DNA of 64,000 nucleotides from Chionoecetes opilio. Taxonomy: Eukaryota > Arthropoda > Malacostraca > Decapoda > Majidae. The position numbers and the translations under genes were made by a program. Location of the stretch: positions 224,501 through 288,500 of the forward strand of contig JACEEZ010004848.1 of NCBI GenBank assembly GCA_016584305.1. Reading direction: 5' to 3'. The notes beneath the pieces are model-generated. The model had not been told where the DNA came from. It saw only the letters and a program-made list of their open reading frames with translations, and made no database searches. Below are positions 21,288 to 31,890 of this stretch, piece by piece. Each line of letters begins with the position of its first letter. Positions within the stretch are counted from its first letter, which is position 1.

Positions 21288-21350
21288 GGAAGTTTCGACG
21301 GGAGAAAATGGAGGTTTTCGACGGTACCGTCGATATCCGTCGAAACTTCC
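21288..21350. repeat. 63-bp hairpin (GGAAGTTTCGACGG arms)
   Basis: GGAAGTTTCGACGG at 21288 and its exact inverse ending 21350 enclose a short GACGGTACCGTC centre. A related block is at 22871-22890 (GGAAGTTTCGATGG). Confidence 0.75.
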
Positions 21351-21761
21351 AATGTGTCTATATGTCTATCATAGATCCTAAAGAGATTTTATGTCTTATC
21401 TCTATATGATTGTCACTGACTGTATCAGGAGCAGGTATGTTACTTCTAAAGTCGGACTCTTCACAGACTTGGGGATCTTGAAACGAGAGAGCAGTTCTGA
21501 TAGGGAGGTGTGTGTGCTCACTGAGTGAGCTCTGGTCGTGGTAGTGTAGTTGCTGGATTATTGTTAGACTAATCATAAATCATAATCATAATAATAATGG
21601 TATACAGTAGCTTGTTACCCTGCATAACGGTGCCGCGATACTCCTGCCCGTTAGTAGTCATTAGCAATTACATTTACGAAGCAGTACATTTCTGTCCATT
21701 TCATTTTTGCATAATTATAATGGTAAAGTGTCTAATGTAAAATGTTATTTACACATACGTA

Positions 21762-22724
21762 CACACAACCCTCGTTTTCCCGGACTAATAGGGGGGAGCA
21801 CTGGTCCGGGAATTGCAACAGTCCGAGGCCATTACCCACCCCGGGACGTTTATCCTACTCTAGTATTTACTGTCCGGCAACCGCCAATATCAACTACCCC
21901 GCCGCGGACTTTTACATCACTTTGTTGTTGTTTTTAGGGCTGCGAGGATCCCTTGGGGAACACTATGTGCTCTGGTGATGTCCTATGATGCTATCACAGG
22001 CACTGTAGTTGACCTGTCTTCCTCAGGAAGGCACAGGTGAGGCGGATGACAGTGTGTTGCCGGGAGGGGTGGACGCCAGCCGCCTCCGATGTTCAGGGTG
22101 AGGAGTTGATAGTGTAGCACTACACGGTGGGAGTGGAAGCGCTGACACTACAGCAGAAAGTGTTCAATAGTCTCAGAGACGTTCCTGCACCAGGGGCAGT
22201 GGGGGTCGGGGGACTAACGGAGGCGGTGCAGGTGAACCGTGAGTGTCTTGTGCCCAAATGTGAATAATACGACCGCTGAGCATGCTGCCACCTGGGTGGA
22301 CGCCCGCCTTCGCCAGCAGGGTGGGCTGGTCAAAGTGGCGACGTTCAGGGTGAGGAATTGAGAGCGTAGCACTACATGGTGGGAGTGGAAGCGTGGACAC
22401 TGCAGCATAAAGTGTTCACTAGTCTCAGAGATGTTCCTGCACCAGGGGCAGTGGGGATCTGGGGACTGACGGAGGCGGTGCAGGTGAACCGTGAGTGTCG
22501 TGTGCCCAAATGTAAACAATAAGACCGCTGACCATGTTGCCACCTGGCGGGAGGCGCGGACACTGACCAGGGGTGACAGGAGATGCTCGGACCGCCGGAC
22601 AACTTTGTCGATTTACGGACTGGACCAGGCATTTGTCTGGGACTCTGATATATCCCTGGACCTCGGATTTTGTCCGGCAAATCCGATATCCGGGATATGG
22701 AGGTCCGGGAAAACGAGGGTTGTG
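21762..22724 (+). mobile_element. TA-flanked TIR element F4, copy 1, carrying LINE tail sequence
   Basis: Termini CACACAACCCTCGTTTTCCC and its inverse, with TA at 21760-21761 and 22725-22726. The inner part (about 22085-22560) contains, on the minus strand, two tandem copies of a LINE C-terminal segment ([43 protein letters not shown]), including a CCHC-type zinc knuckle. Other copies at 58067-58379 and 61617-62241. The left part holds the roughly 85-bp module (21967-22055). Confidence 0.88.
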
Positions 22725-22821
22725 TATATTTTTATGCATTTTTACATCCACCTTTACATGTACGTATTAAGTAAAATTCCACATGATGAAAGGTCTAAAA
22801 TATTATGAAGGGAATGAATGA

Positions 22822-22911
22822 GAGGGTTCGACGGCGCTGACTTGGAGGGTTCCACGATGCACTATGTTGGAAGTTTCGATGGTGTCGTCAAAAACGCAAA
22901 CCGTCGAACCT
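22822..22911. repeat. 90-bp hairpin (GAGGGTTCGACGG arms)
   Basis: GAGGGTTCGACGG at the left and CCGTCGAACCTC at the right are inverted; an interior block resembles the hairpin at 21288. It abuts F1 copy 2. Confidence 0.6.
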
Positions 22912-23072
22912 CTATGTTACCCCGTAGATAACACTAAAGTCGCCAGGACAAGGTTTTTTTTTCGATATACAGACTCTGGTGGCGTTAATACTTCCATTTC
23001 TACATCCATGATTTCAGGAAAGTTAGAATGGGCTATCTGGAGAGTCTGTGTCATTTTGTGTCTTTATCTGTA

Positions 23073-23628
23073 CAGTAAAAGCCTTATAACTCGGCATGAT
23101 AGGGGCTCTGGCCCTTGCCGAGTTATTCAATGTGCCGAATTATGCAATGTCCTCCTCTGATATGGGTAAAAAAAAAAAAAAAAAAAAAAAAACTACTGTA
23201 AAAGCATAAAAACTACACTTACCAATGAACGGGTAGCAGCAGGCATGTAATCCAAGGAGAGGGGAACCTTGTTGTAACAGTAAAAGATTTTAGGGGACTC
23301 AGTCGCATTATAACACTGGTATCACTTTAATCACTTTATAAGCACAACTCTGTACTGTATTGTATACAGTACTGTACCTGTACAACTTAATTTTACATCA
23401 CTTGAACACTTAATTACTGCAACACTATGCCCTGTCCATTAACTCTACCTTCGACTGCGAGTGCATGGGAGGACACAGGGGGGCGGCATGAGCCTCTAAT
23501 CACAGGCGTCACTATAACAATCCTGCCTGTGCCACCACAGGCGAGGGCCAACCATCACAGCCCTCGATTGAGCCTCCAGGGCCTACCATCCCACCCATGG
23601 AGCTCACTGCCTACACGCGCTATAGGGG

Positions 23629-23660
<32 letters not shown>

Positions 23661-23726
23661 GTCTTTGCCATGCCGAGTTATATAAAATTCCGAGTTATAC
23701 AGTGCCAAGTTATAAGGCTTTTACTG
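23073..23726. mobile_element. Pogo/Tigger-like TIR element F2, copy 1, containing a SINE
   Basis: Starts CAGTAAAAGCCTTATAACTC and ends GTTATAAGGCTTTTACTG with TA at both sides (23071-23072, 23727-23728). It holds a tRNA-derived SINE body (23427-23628) with a poly-A run (23629-23659), at the same relative place as in the other F2 copies. No transposase remnant in this copy. The host F1 sequence resumes exactly after 23728. Confidence 0.88.
23427..23660 (+). repeat. tRNA-derived SINE S1 (5'-truncated) inside F2
   Basis: About 200 bp match the body of the SINE at 56261-56588 (GTCCATTAACTCTACCTTCG, GGCGTCACTATAACAATCC) without its tRNA-like head, followed by 30 A. Confidence 0.75.
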
Positions 23727-24056
23727 TATCATATTATGGCTTTAAATAAAAAAATAACAAAAATATCACCCGAGTGGCAACCAACACTAAGATCGCCAGC
23801 TAGTGTTTATGTTCTGAGTGTCCTCCCACCGTCGTCGTCGCCCGAAGAAAAAAAAACAAGTTGCGAAATTTGAAACCATATATACATGCAGACACAAAGC
23901 ATAAAACAACGCTGAAACGGTAGATTATACAGTCATGATATAAACTACTGTGTACCATCTTCAGTGGCACATAAAAATCAGTAGTGATCCTATAATTCGT
24001 AATATATGGTGCCTGGCGACATTAGTGCACCGTGGCGACTATAGTGTTATCTACGG

Positions 24057-24320
24057 TAGTCAGACATCACCTAGACTATGCGGTTAAGTTTTGGTCTCCG
24101 TATTACAGGATGGATATAGCCTTGTTAGAATCAGTGCAGAGAAGGATGACCAAAATTATTCAAGGGATGCATAACTTTAGTTATGAGAAGAGATTGAAGC
24201 TATTAAATTTACACTCACTCAAGAGGCGTAGAGTAAGAGGCGATCTGATAGAAGTTTTTAAGTGGATAAAGGGATACAATAAAGGAGAGGTAGGAAAAGT
24301 TCTTACGGCTATTAACTAGG
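24057..24320 (+). pseudogene. LINE RT C-terminal fragment, part 2
   Basis: Codons read VRHHLDYAVKFWSPYYR, LLESVQRRMTKIIQG, YEKRLKLLNLHSLKRRRVRGDLIEV, the thumb/C-terminal blocks of a LINE reverse transcriptase. The first residue follows the TA duplication of F1 copy 2 directly. It ends where fold-back repeat R begins (24332). Likely the continuation of 18499-18584. Confidence 0.82.
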
Positions 24321-24331
24321 GTAGAACAAGA

Positions 24332-24448
24332 AGTGGTATTATTTTACACTAGGACCGAAATTCCCTACACAGGAGTGTGGTTTCTGTTTACCTTATTGGA
24401 TTCTAGGAAACATTCTCTATGAGCTTCCGTCGCAAATCATTACCGTAT
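24332..24448 (+). repeat. Fold-back repeat R, arm fragment
   Basis: TATTATTTTACACTAGGACC and the following 100 bp match the left arm of copy 1 at 1-110. It stops at 24448 where an F5-type terminus begins. Confidence 0.7.
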
Positions 24449-24450
24449 AT

Positions 24451-24560
24451 GGCTGCGTATAAGACGACTGTGTTAAGACGACCCCCAAAATTTCTAGTAA
24501 AAACGTAGGTTTTGGGCTATACTCGCCGTATAAGACTACCCTCCAAGGTAGACCACTCAG
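24451..24560 (+). mobile_element. F5-type terminus (CCGTATATGGCTGCGTATAAG), solo
   Basis: The terminus resembles that of the element at 47578-50212 (CCGTATTTGCCGGCGCATAA; both then carry repeated ATAAGACG motifs). A TA precedes it (24449-24450). No matching right end was found nearby. Confidence 0.5.
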
Positions 24561-24612
24561 CTTATACAAGGTTAGGTAATTTATGTCTTGGTGAGCACAC
24601 TGAGTCCTGGGG

Positions 24613-24835
24613 ATGTCCTGGTGCCGTCACAGGCGTGCTGGTGACCTGTGGTGCCGTCACGGGCGTGCTGGTGACCTGTGGTGCCGTCACGGGCGTGCTG
24701 GTGACCTGTGGTGCCGTCACAGGCGTGCTGGTGACCTGTGGTGCCATCACGGGCATGCTGGTGACCTGTGGTACCGTCACGGGCGTGCTGGTGACCTGTA
24801 GTGCCGTCACGGGCGTGCTGGTGACCTGTGGTGAT
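24613..24835. repeat. Minisatellite, 30-bp unit, about 7-8 copies
   Basis: Units of GTGCTGGTGACC-TGTGGTGCCGTCACGGGC repeat with few changes. Because 30 is a multiple of 3, all frames stay open and produce misleading open frames. It overlaps the 3' end of the decayed minus-strand gene at 24807-27448 and may have replaced its normal terminus. Confidence 0.93.
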
Positions 24836-25720
24836 GGCTGCTTCTGCTCTTGTTGCTCCTGCTGCCAGCATACATTGCACAGGTGAACTGCTCAAGCTTA
24901 TCAAAGATCTCATTGCTCAATTCCCAGCATTGGCCCAGTTGCTTGAATGCCTGGTTAGACGGGTCCTTCTTGAGTAGCGTCAGTGCAATTAGCTTGCCTT
25001 TACCGGCAAAGCAGCTTACAGAGTCACATCCAGAGTACGCAACACAATGCCCAAGGCGGTTGAGGATGCTTATCAGCTCAACATTACCTGTCAAAGACTT
25101 GACACTGAAGGACAGGGCAATGTGCTTGGGTGACTTGGCTTTGCCACATGTCACTGCATACACAATGTCCTGGCCAAACGATTGCAGGAGACGCTGAACT
25201 CTTGGGGTTACACTGTCAATGCTGTCAGGGTCGTCGGACCCTGTGAGCAGGGTGCGCAAGAAGCACAAGAGTGATTCTGGAATGATATCAGGTTTGACAC
25301 TCTATCTCTGGTGGCCAGGATTGGTTGATATCTTTGGCTTTGGTCTTGATGTCAGCCCTGAGTTGCTTGGCAGCCTTTGTTTGGAGTTCCTGGGCATCAC
25401 CTCTGGACAGGGTCTTCAACTGTTTCTTTAGAGATTGGTTTTCCCTGACAAGTTCCTGTACAGTTAAGCTGTCTGGATAGATGAGAAGTTTGCCATTATG
25501 ATCTTGGATGATGTGAAGAAATCCACCAAACTCTTTCTCAATCCTTTGCCGCAGGTGCTTTTTGGTGGAGTCCTGCACTTGGTCCACACCAAATCTCTTC
25601 ATGGATGCCACAAGTCTAGAGGTAACATCAGTCATCATCAGGACCTTTGGGGTACCGAAAAGCTCCATTCTGATGTAATGAAAAAGCTCACTGTATGACT
25701 GACTAATAGCCGCCTCATAT

Positions 25721-26840
25721 ATGAGACGCGCCGCGGCAGAAGGGTACTATGCAACAAAATCAATATTCGTCAGAAAACGCAGTTAAAGATTATAAATGTT
25801 TGGGAATGATTAGCTCAAGAACTGTTTGAGTTAGAATGAAGTGTTTTATATCAAATAAAAGCTGAGGAACTCTGCTTTCATTTGATGTAGAAAAAAATCT
25901 AATCAATCACAAATTATTATTGGTACTAATTTTTTTCTTTATTCACCCATCCATGTGTAGACAGCTGAGTCTTGACTTCCACTTTCATTTCCCCCGCCCC
26001 TCTCCCTTCCCCTCAACCCTCCCACCCCACCCTCCCCACCCTCCATGCCTTTACTCGTACTCCAACAGCTCGTCCAGGTCATCGGTGTCCTCGTCAGGTG
26101 GGACGTCTTCGGTTAGGCCAACTGTGTGTGCGTCGATTATGTTGTTGTAGAAGGTTTGTTTGTTGACAGGCATGAGGTCGAGGAGGTACTGAAGGTCACA
26201 CACTTTTTCCTTTGTGAGGGCTAAGGGGCGGCTGTAGTGCTTGGGGAGGCGGAGGGCGGAGAGGTCAAACACCTTACGGGACCAGGCCGCCCGTCCCTTC
26301 TGCAGTCTGACCTCGGTGATGTTCTCGCTGTCAGCCTCGTAATCTAACTTCAGTAGGTAGCCCTCGCGGAATGCCAAACACAGGAGGATTTTTACTGGCA
26401 CTATTGTCACTGCTGGAATAATCCATGATAATGGCGAAAGTAATGGGTAAATCCAGAGAAAGCACTCGTTGCTTTCTCTGCGTTGGGAGGGAAGGGAGGG
26501 AGGGAAGGAAGGCGGGGCTTAGGCGGCAGCGGTGGCAATCCGACGCTCTCATTGGCTCAACTCTCTGACGTCACGGAGTGCGTCTCGTCTCCCATTGGCT
26601 GGTTGAGCGCGTGTGGAGTTAGGTCCCTTCTGCCACGGCGCTCCCTGCCTTCACGTGTTCCAAGTAATCCAGGCAAAAAATAACTTTGGAAACAATAGGA
26701 ATTTCGACCTTATGGAAATGTAGGAAGAAGGATGCTAACTCCACCATCCTGTAGAGCGGAAATTCAGATCTCTGTCGAGGTAAAAATCTCATTTTTGGCC
26801 GCGGTGGCGGTTAGTACTCCTCTGCCGCGGCGCGCCTCAT
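25721..26840. mobile_element. Unclassified DNA transposon D1 (ATGAGRCGCGCC ends, ATAT duplication)
   Basis: Termini ATGAGACGCGCCGCGGCAGA and the inverse of ATGAGGCGCGCCGCGGCAGA, with ATAT at 25717-25720 and 26841-26844. It is inserted in the decayed gene above; removing it with one ATAT brings the TYR-EAAISQSYSELF region together (with one separate frameshift nearby). It carries one minus-strand frame (26410-26051). A second element with the same kind of ends and the same ATAT target is at 59211-61024. Confidence 0.8.
26051..26410 (-). pseudogene. ORF fragment within D1, unknown transposon-linked protein
   Basis: About 119 codons: VRLQKGRAAWSRKVFDLSAL, then YSRPLALTKEKVCDLQYLLDLMP and NKQTFYNNI, with an acidic tail. 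Another frame upstream (ATG at 26427, MDYSSSDNSASKNPP) may be its real start with a frameshift. The L-T-x-E-K-x-x-D-L-x-x-L-x-x-x-M-P pattern is one I associate with C-terminal parts of uncharacterised arthropod proteins, possibly element-encoded. No catalytic motif is visible. Confidence 0.45.
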
Positions 26841-27479
26841 ATATTCATCATCTTCCGCTGTGAAGTTTCGCCCCGTGTGTAGAATCTATAGCAGGACCTG
26901 TGGTAGTGTGCTTCAGCGGCCACAATATCTCTGCTTACAATACCAAGTATTCTGCTGTCCAGTTTCATTGTGGCGGCATTCCTGATCTTAGCATCAGCTC
27001 TCAGTTCTCTGCACTTCACCAACACTTCTCGAGTCTTCTGTCGTTTGGCGTACTTGTTTGTTTTCTGGCAAAATATGCACTCTGTTTCATATGTTCTTGA
27101 GGTGCTAGGGATTGCACGACCAGCCCTTGCAGGGTTGCTATCCTCAGGACAGCCATTGGTAGTCTTCTCTTTTTGAGCAAGGATGCCATCTAGTGCTTTC
27201 TTCATCGTGAAGATGCTGCCACATTTTCTGTGGTAATTGAGAGCAGGGATCTCTCATTCGGGAGTGTCTTCAGCCAACGCCAATATGGGCTCATGACGCC
27301 GTATTTGAGCTGCCCGGAGGAGAGTTTTCCAGGAGTCGACTGATTGTGGTGAAATTAGGTTTTCATTGTCATCGGAACAATGAATGATGCACTCTAGCCG
27401 CAGGCGCTTTGGAGTCGGATCAGTACAAGGGTGCTCAGTGTCCGCCATTATTCAGCTCGTCCATCTGCAACAGACAAGA

Positions 27480-28189
27480 ACATGGATTAGAAAACATTTT
27501 TTTCCAGTTCTTTCAACGTAAATACTCTGGTAATATATAAGGCTTAAGACGTAAATGATATCAAGATACGGATTTCTGTGAATATACAGTTTTTTGTTTT
27601 TAGCCTCTTAGACGTCAATATATAACATTTGAAGAATAATAAGAGTACCATTTAAAAGATGAATCATCACCCTACAATCTCATCTTTATGGCATTTTATC
27701 GAGAAATGACTTGTTTTAGAGTTATTGAACGAAATATGGCTGGGAAATGCAATTTTTTCAATTTTGATGAAAACATGCCTTCAACTTCCGGCTTCATTTG
27801 CACAAAAACTTTGACATAAATAGCAAAAATGCATGGAGACAAACCTGTGCAGAATTTACTTTACTAAATCCTTAGTCAATATACCCTTTATGCCTACGAT
27901 GCACTGTTTCATAAATAAAAATGGAAAATATGAAAAAAATACCCTATGAAAGTAGGTTTTTCACAAAAATATACTGTAAAGCTACCAACATGGAAAGGCT
28001 ATCATACATTATTTTACTTCTATTGATGCAACAAACAAAATGTCACAAGTATAGTTTTGCCACCTTGGGTGGTACTGATATCTGGTCCGGCCCATGGACT
28101 AAAACTGTGAAATCACTATCGCCGTCATATTTCTTCTTGGTTATACGTATTATAATAATTTTGGTTATAATATATCTTTCCTTGTACAG
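27480..28189. other. Unassigned sequence, probable intron
   Basis: AT-rich, no coding or repeat signal that I recognise. The last 80 bases (TTTCTTCTTGGTTATACG ... TTTCCTTGTACAG) match the polypyrimidine/acceptor region in front of the glutamine exons at 57135 and 57747. Confidence 0.5.
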
Positions 28190-28261
28190 CTGATCCTGAA
28201 ACCACGCAACAGCAGCCTGAACTAAGATCAGAAGTGCCTGTCACTGCGAGTACAGCAAGAG
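28190..28261 (+). CDS. Glutamine exon (short tract), unit A
   Basis: A 72-nt exon between a good acceptor (TTTCCTTGTACAG) and donor (G|GTAAGT). It starts and ends in phase 1. It encodes DPETTQQQPELRSEVPVTAS-TARG. Only three glutamines here, against 14 at 57135 and 17 at 57747; the flanking residues and splice sites are conserved. The TCT codon formed with the start exon and the GGA codon formed with the trihelix exon keep the frame open on both sides. Probably a linker between the zinc finger and the DNA-binding domain. Confidence 0.62.
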
Positions 28262-28981
28262 GTAAGTGTATATGATGCCATGGGGCAGAAAAGTATAGCT
28301 GTGAGGATTACCTATGTTGGTGTATCTTATAGACCAATCTTTACCTGTTAGGTTATTGTCATTTTGATTTTGATACATGGAAAGTGATTGTGTCCAGGTA
28401 AGCCGTCATCTTGGTGTAGTTTGGTCAAGTAAGTCTGCAGGGGGCATAAGTATTGTTATGGAAGTTCAAGCTGGGAATATGGTGTTAATTAGTTATATTT
28501 GAATAAATGACTAGTTTTGTTAGACTGCACATGGGATGTAAAGTATTCAATAGGCTTCAATGATAACATGATACTGTTGCTGGCCCTTTAAAGGCCGGTT
28601 CATGCTGACTAAAACATCGCAGACAAAACATGTCACAAATTGACCGCAACAAACTAGACCGATTGCGCGGTCTTTTGTTAACCGGGCTCGGAAGTTTCTG
28701 CGCGTCAGTTTCAAAGAATGCTCCAAACATAACATAATATACATGTCTTGTTTCTCAATAACAGGAGACTTAGACACAGCCAGTGTTAGTGTTGTGTCTT
28801 GTTAGGTGGAATCAATCATTAAAGGTTTGGGAGTCATCCAGACTCAGCCCTCTCAACAGTCAGTGGTAAAAGTCTCTCTCCTCGGGAATTGGAAGTTTGG
28901 GAAAATGGAAAAATTCAGTGTTATTACCGAACACCTGTCTCACCATGAAGGACATCTATGTGATATACAAGTTACCCTTTG
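28262..28981. other. Probable intron sequence
   Basis: The first 60 bases match the sequence after the other glutamine exons. Near 28594 the block GGCCGGTTCATGCTGACTAA resembles a PIF/Harbinger-type terminus, without a partner. Nothing else is recognised. Confidence 0.45.
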
Positions 28982-29764
28982 CATGTAGTAAATCAATCAT
29001 TGCAATCATTGGGGGCATACGCTGGAGGACGCATCGCCTCGCCCACCCGACACCGCCACTCCCGGGAGTCACCATGCGCAAATCCCCATGCAGGCTCCCT
29101 TCCCATACCAAGCAACTCTCGACAGGAAACATCAACTTGCCCCAGCCACGAGCCTTGTGGGCGCCCCCTTGGCCTCCTCCATGCCGGATTGTCTCTTACA
29201 GATAGAACCCGATGGGAAGGATCGGTTTCAGGATAGCGTGCCACATGCCCATATAGCCGAAGTTGGCGCTGACGGACTATGCAGGTAATAGGCCTCGATT
29301 CAGTTTCACGGTGCAATTGCTGATTTGACACGTAGTCATCCCAGCGATACCACATGATTCTGTGAAGACCAGGGCTTAAAAACTAAATGATTTTTCAAAC
29401 GGTTCATTCTGATCAGAAACTGTATTATTAACGTTTCGTTTTTCGTTCCTCCTCCAAACATACCTTTCCTGAACCAGTTAGAAAGAAATTAAAACCAGTT
29501 AGAAGTTATTCTCAAACCATGTAATGAATATGCTATTAGCCCTAATAAATAATAATGCCTATACATGACTACATTCTTAGAGATGGTAATAAAGCCATAC
29601 ATTTCATGATGCAGTGTCCAACAAAATCAAACCCTTAGACGGCGTAAGAACTATACTATTATACCACAACACCCTCCAGAGTTTCACACTATGCGAGTTT
29701 CGCGCTGAGTCCAAAACTTACCATCCCGACTTGCACGCATTATCTCCCCGAGTTTTGCACTGCT

Positions 29765-29773
29765 TCGTACACG

Positions 29774-29805
<32 letters not shown>

Positions 29806-29920
29806 TGTGTGTGTGTGCCTATAGCGCCATCAGGCAGCGACCTCCAGGGGTGGGATGGTAGGCCCTGTACTCGAGGGCTGTGATGGTTGGCCCTCGCCCG
29901 TGGTGGCGCAGGCAGGATTT
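29765..29920 (-). repeat. SINE S1 3' body with poly-T and (GT)n tail
   Basis: Reads, inverted, like the 3' half of the SINE at 56261-56588 (GGTGGGATGGTAGGCCCTG, GAGGGCTGTGATGGTTGGCC), with a (GT)n run and poly-T at 29777-29816, that is a TG/A tail on the minus strand. Confidence 0.7.
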
Positions 29921-30194
29921 TTATAAGATTTAATGGGCAGCATTAGTAGAAGCGGATCTGTATTAGCAATCGGGGTAAAAGCAAGTGCACCACCCTCAGT
30001 ACTCTCTGTGTGAGCGACTGGGCGAGGTTCTCTCCGCCGGCCTCTGTTCCCGCACACCACAGTCACCGTTCCTCTCACGCACACAGTAGTAGCTACAGCT
30101 CATTATTATTACTACGTTTGCAGTGCTTAAGCTGTGTATTAAACTGCACTGCGAATTGACAAGTCTTTAAGAATTGTAGACATGGGTGGAGTGA

Positions 30195-30335
30195 TTATAC
30201 ACTAGGTTCCCACCTAAAACGAGAAATTGGTCAATAAACGAGGTCGTTCTATGTGAATTCGCTCTATGTGAAACACAACCTATGGGAAAAATTGATATTG
30301 GTCGATCGGTCCTCCCGCCCGTACCCGTACATTTA
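30195..30335 (+). mobile_element. F6-type left terminus fragment
   Basis: CACTAGGTTCCCACCTAAAA and the next 110 bp match the left end of element F6 at 42975 (GAGAAATTGGTC, CGAGGT-GTTCTATGTGAATTCGC). No right end nearby. Confidence 0.65.
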
Positions 30336-30457
30336 TACTCATTCACATATCAAAACATATATAAATGATAAGTTATGCATAGAAATGATGAAATAGGCAT
30401 ATTGTTGCTTACCTTAAATCTAATCGGGATTATGTACCGGGGGCGAGGGGTTCCGAG

Positions 30458-31866
30458 CAGGGCTTGAAAAAGAAATAATTTCTCAAACGGTTCGTTCCGA
30501 TCAGAAACAGTATTATTAACGTTTTGTTTTTCGTTCATCCTCCAAACATAACGTTCCTGAACCGGTTAGAACGAAATGAAAACCAGTTAGAACGTTATTC
30601 TCAAACCATGTAATGAATATGCCATTAGCCCTAATAAATAATAATGCCTATACATGACTACATTTTTATGGTGGTAATAAAGCCATACATTTCATGGTGC
30701 ATAGTATCCAACAAAATCAAACCCTTAGATGTCGTAAGAACTATATTATTATACGACTTAAATAAGGCCCGGTTCACACTGCACGTTTTTGCTGGACGTA
30801 GTCTACGTGCATCTTGTCATCAGTGACTCACAGTACGTCACAGTGACGTTACCTCCTGCCGGTGTAATGTGAACACAGGCTCCCCGCGACCACCACATTG
30901 CTGGAGCAGTGATGACGTCACTGACCTTGAGACGGGCGTCTCAGCTCACATTATTCTGAGCTCCCAATTCTTTCTACGTGGCTGCGGGAGTGGCGGGGCG
31001 ACGTCACTGTGACGTCACTGATCGCCACGCCCACGTAGACACGGACAGCAAATACGTGTAGTGTGAACCCCGCCTAAGGCAACACATTTACATATACAAT
31101 ACAGGAAGCGTAGTGTAGGAGTATGCAATCTCAGTCCTCGTAAAGACATGAATCACTAATTATTTATTAATATTATATATGGTAAAACTATATTAATTCG
31201 TAATACCACCAGCCCACTCATTAAATAAACCTAATCAATGAAGTCAATGACTACATGTGGTACTCCAAGGACTCGAACTTAGGACACTCACACCGAAATT
31301 TGGCGCACCAAGCATTAGGCTATGAACACAGTTAAAAATTTAAGCACATACTCATGATATACAATCCCTTTTCGAATACTGGATATTAATCTAAACATAT
31401 TCTTAAACCAAATTGCAGTATAATAGTTTAACGATTGCACGATTGGAAGGTGTAATAAAATAAGGGAATGTGATGCATATCACGAAGACATAAATTCATA
31501 ATTATAAAAGGTAAAAAATAGTTATTCTTCACAAATGAAATGAAGAGTGGTGCCTAGGATACTATTTGAAACAAAACCACATCGTCAATTGCCAAGTGAA
31601 CAAATACAGTAGACTTAATTAATGTATGTATGAAATACAGATGTATTTACTGAAATCATTTGGCTACTGGAAGTGAAAATGTATTAGTGACCAAATATGG
31701 CATGGAACGAAAAAATAACGTTATTAACCGGTTACAGGGATTTCAAAATAGCGTTTTTGCCCAGGAACAGTAAATATGATAACGTTTTCGTTTCCGTTTT
31801 TGTTCCGAGTATAATTTTGTTCGTTTCAGTTTTTGTTTTCGTTCCCTAAACCGTTTCCAAGCCTTG
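30458..31866. mobile_element. hAT element nested in a hAT of the same family
   Basis: Starts CAGGGCTTGAAAAAG and ends CGTTTCCAAGCCTTG; 8-bp duplications GTTCCGAG (30450-30457) and GTTCTGAG (31867-31874), one mismatch. Subterminal AACGTT/GTTCG-rich motifs match those of 29370-32841. A Harbinger-type MITE is inside (30766-31074). Confidence 0.85.
30766..31074. mobile_element. PIF/Harbinger-type MITE (TAA duplication)
   Basis: Terminal repeats GGCCCGGTTCACACTGCACG and the inverse of GGCGGGGTTCACACTACACG, extending through AAATACGTG/CTACGTG blocks (about 45 bp). TAA on both sides (30763-30765, 31075-31077), the TWA target of Harbinger. Multiple GTGACGTCAC palindromes inside. Non-coding. Confidence 0.85.
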
Positions 31867-31890
31867 GTTCTGAGGCATCTCGAAGGTCAC

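Larger units (their letters stand above)
22920..24056. mobile_element. TA-flanked TIR element F1, copy 2
   Basis: Termini CCGTAGATAACACTAAAGTC (with two extra C at the left edge) and GTTATCTACGG, with TA at 22918-22919 and 24057-24058. Interior matches F1 copy 1 on both sides. It is split by F2 copy 1 (23073-23726). The right end joins LINE reverse-transcriptase sequence exactly. Confidence 0.85.
24807..27448 (-). pseudogene. Decayed gene of an uncharacterised multi-copy metazoan family
   Basis: The minus strand starts at an ATG (27448) after a TTGTCTGTTGCAG acceptor-like site. The first part (27448-26845) has conserved-looking blocks (SWKTLLRAAQIRRHEPIL, YHRKCGSIFTMKKALD, ECIFCQKTNKY, IVAAEAHYHRSCYRFYTR) and one in-frame TGA at 27254. 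After the insertion 25721-26840 it continues (25716-25288: SQSYSELFHYIR, coiled QELVRENQSLKKQLKTLSR) and 25268-24807 (QSFGQDIVYAVTCGK, GNVELISILNRLGHC, GCDSVSCFAGKGK, FDKLEQFTCAMY). The jump from LNRLGHCVAYS straight to GCDSVSCFAGKGK looks like an internal deletion, since I recall these blocks as being far apart in related proteins. No function is known to me. Nonsense, a frameshift near 26855, insertion and deletion make it a pseudogene. Confidence 0.7.

Noticed and set aside
21267..21290. Third F1 element (CTACCGTAGACGG)
   Set aside because: Only the first 10 bases match the F1 terminus; the following sequence belongs to a hairpin.
24613..24835. CRISPR array
   Set aside because: Units are directly adjacent without unique spacers, in a eukaryotic context.
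24512..24913. Valine/Thr-rich repeat proteins on both strands
   Set aside because: The 30-bp minisatellite keeps all frames open; no start context, no non-repeat domain.
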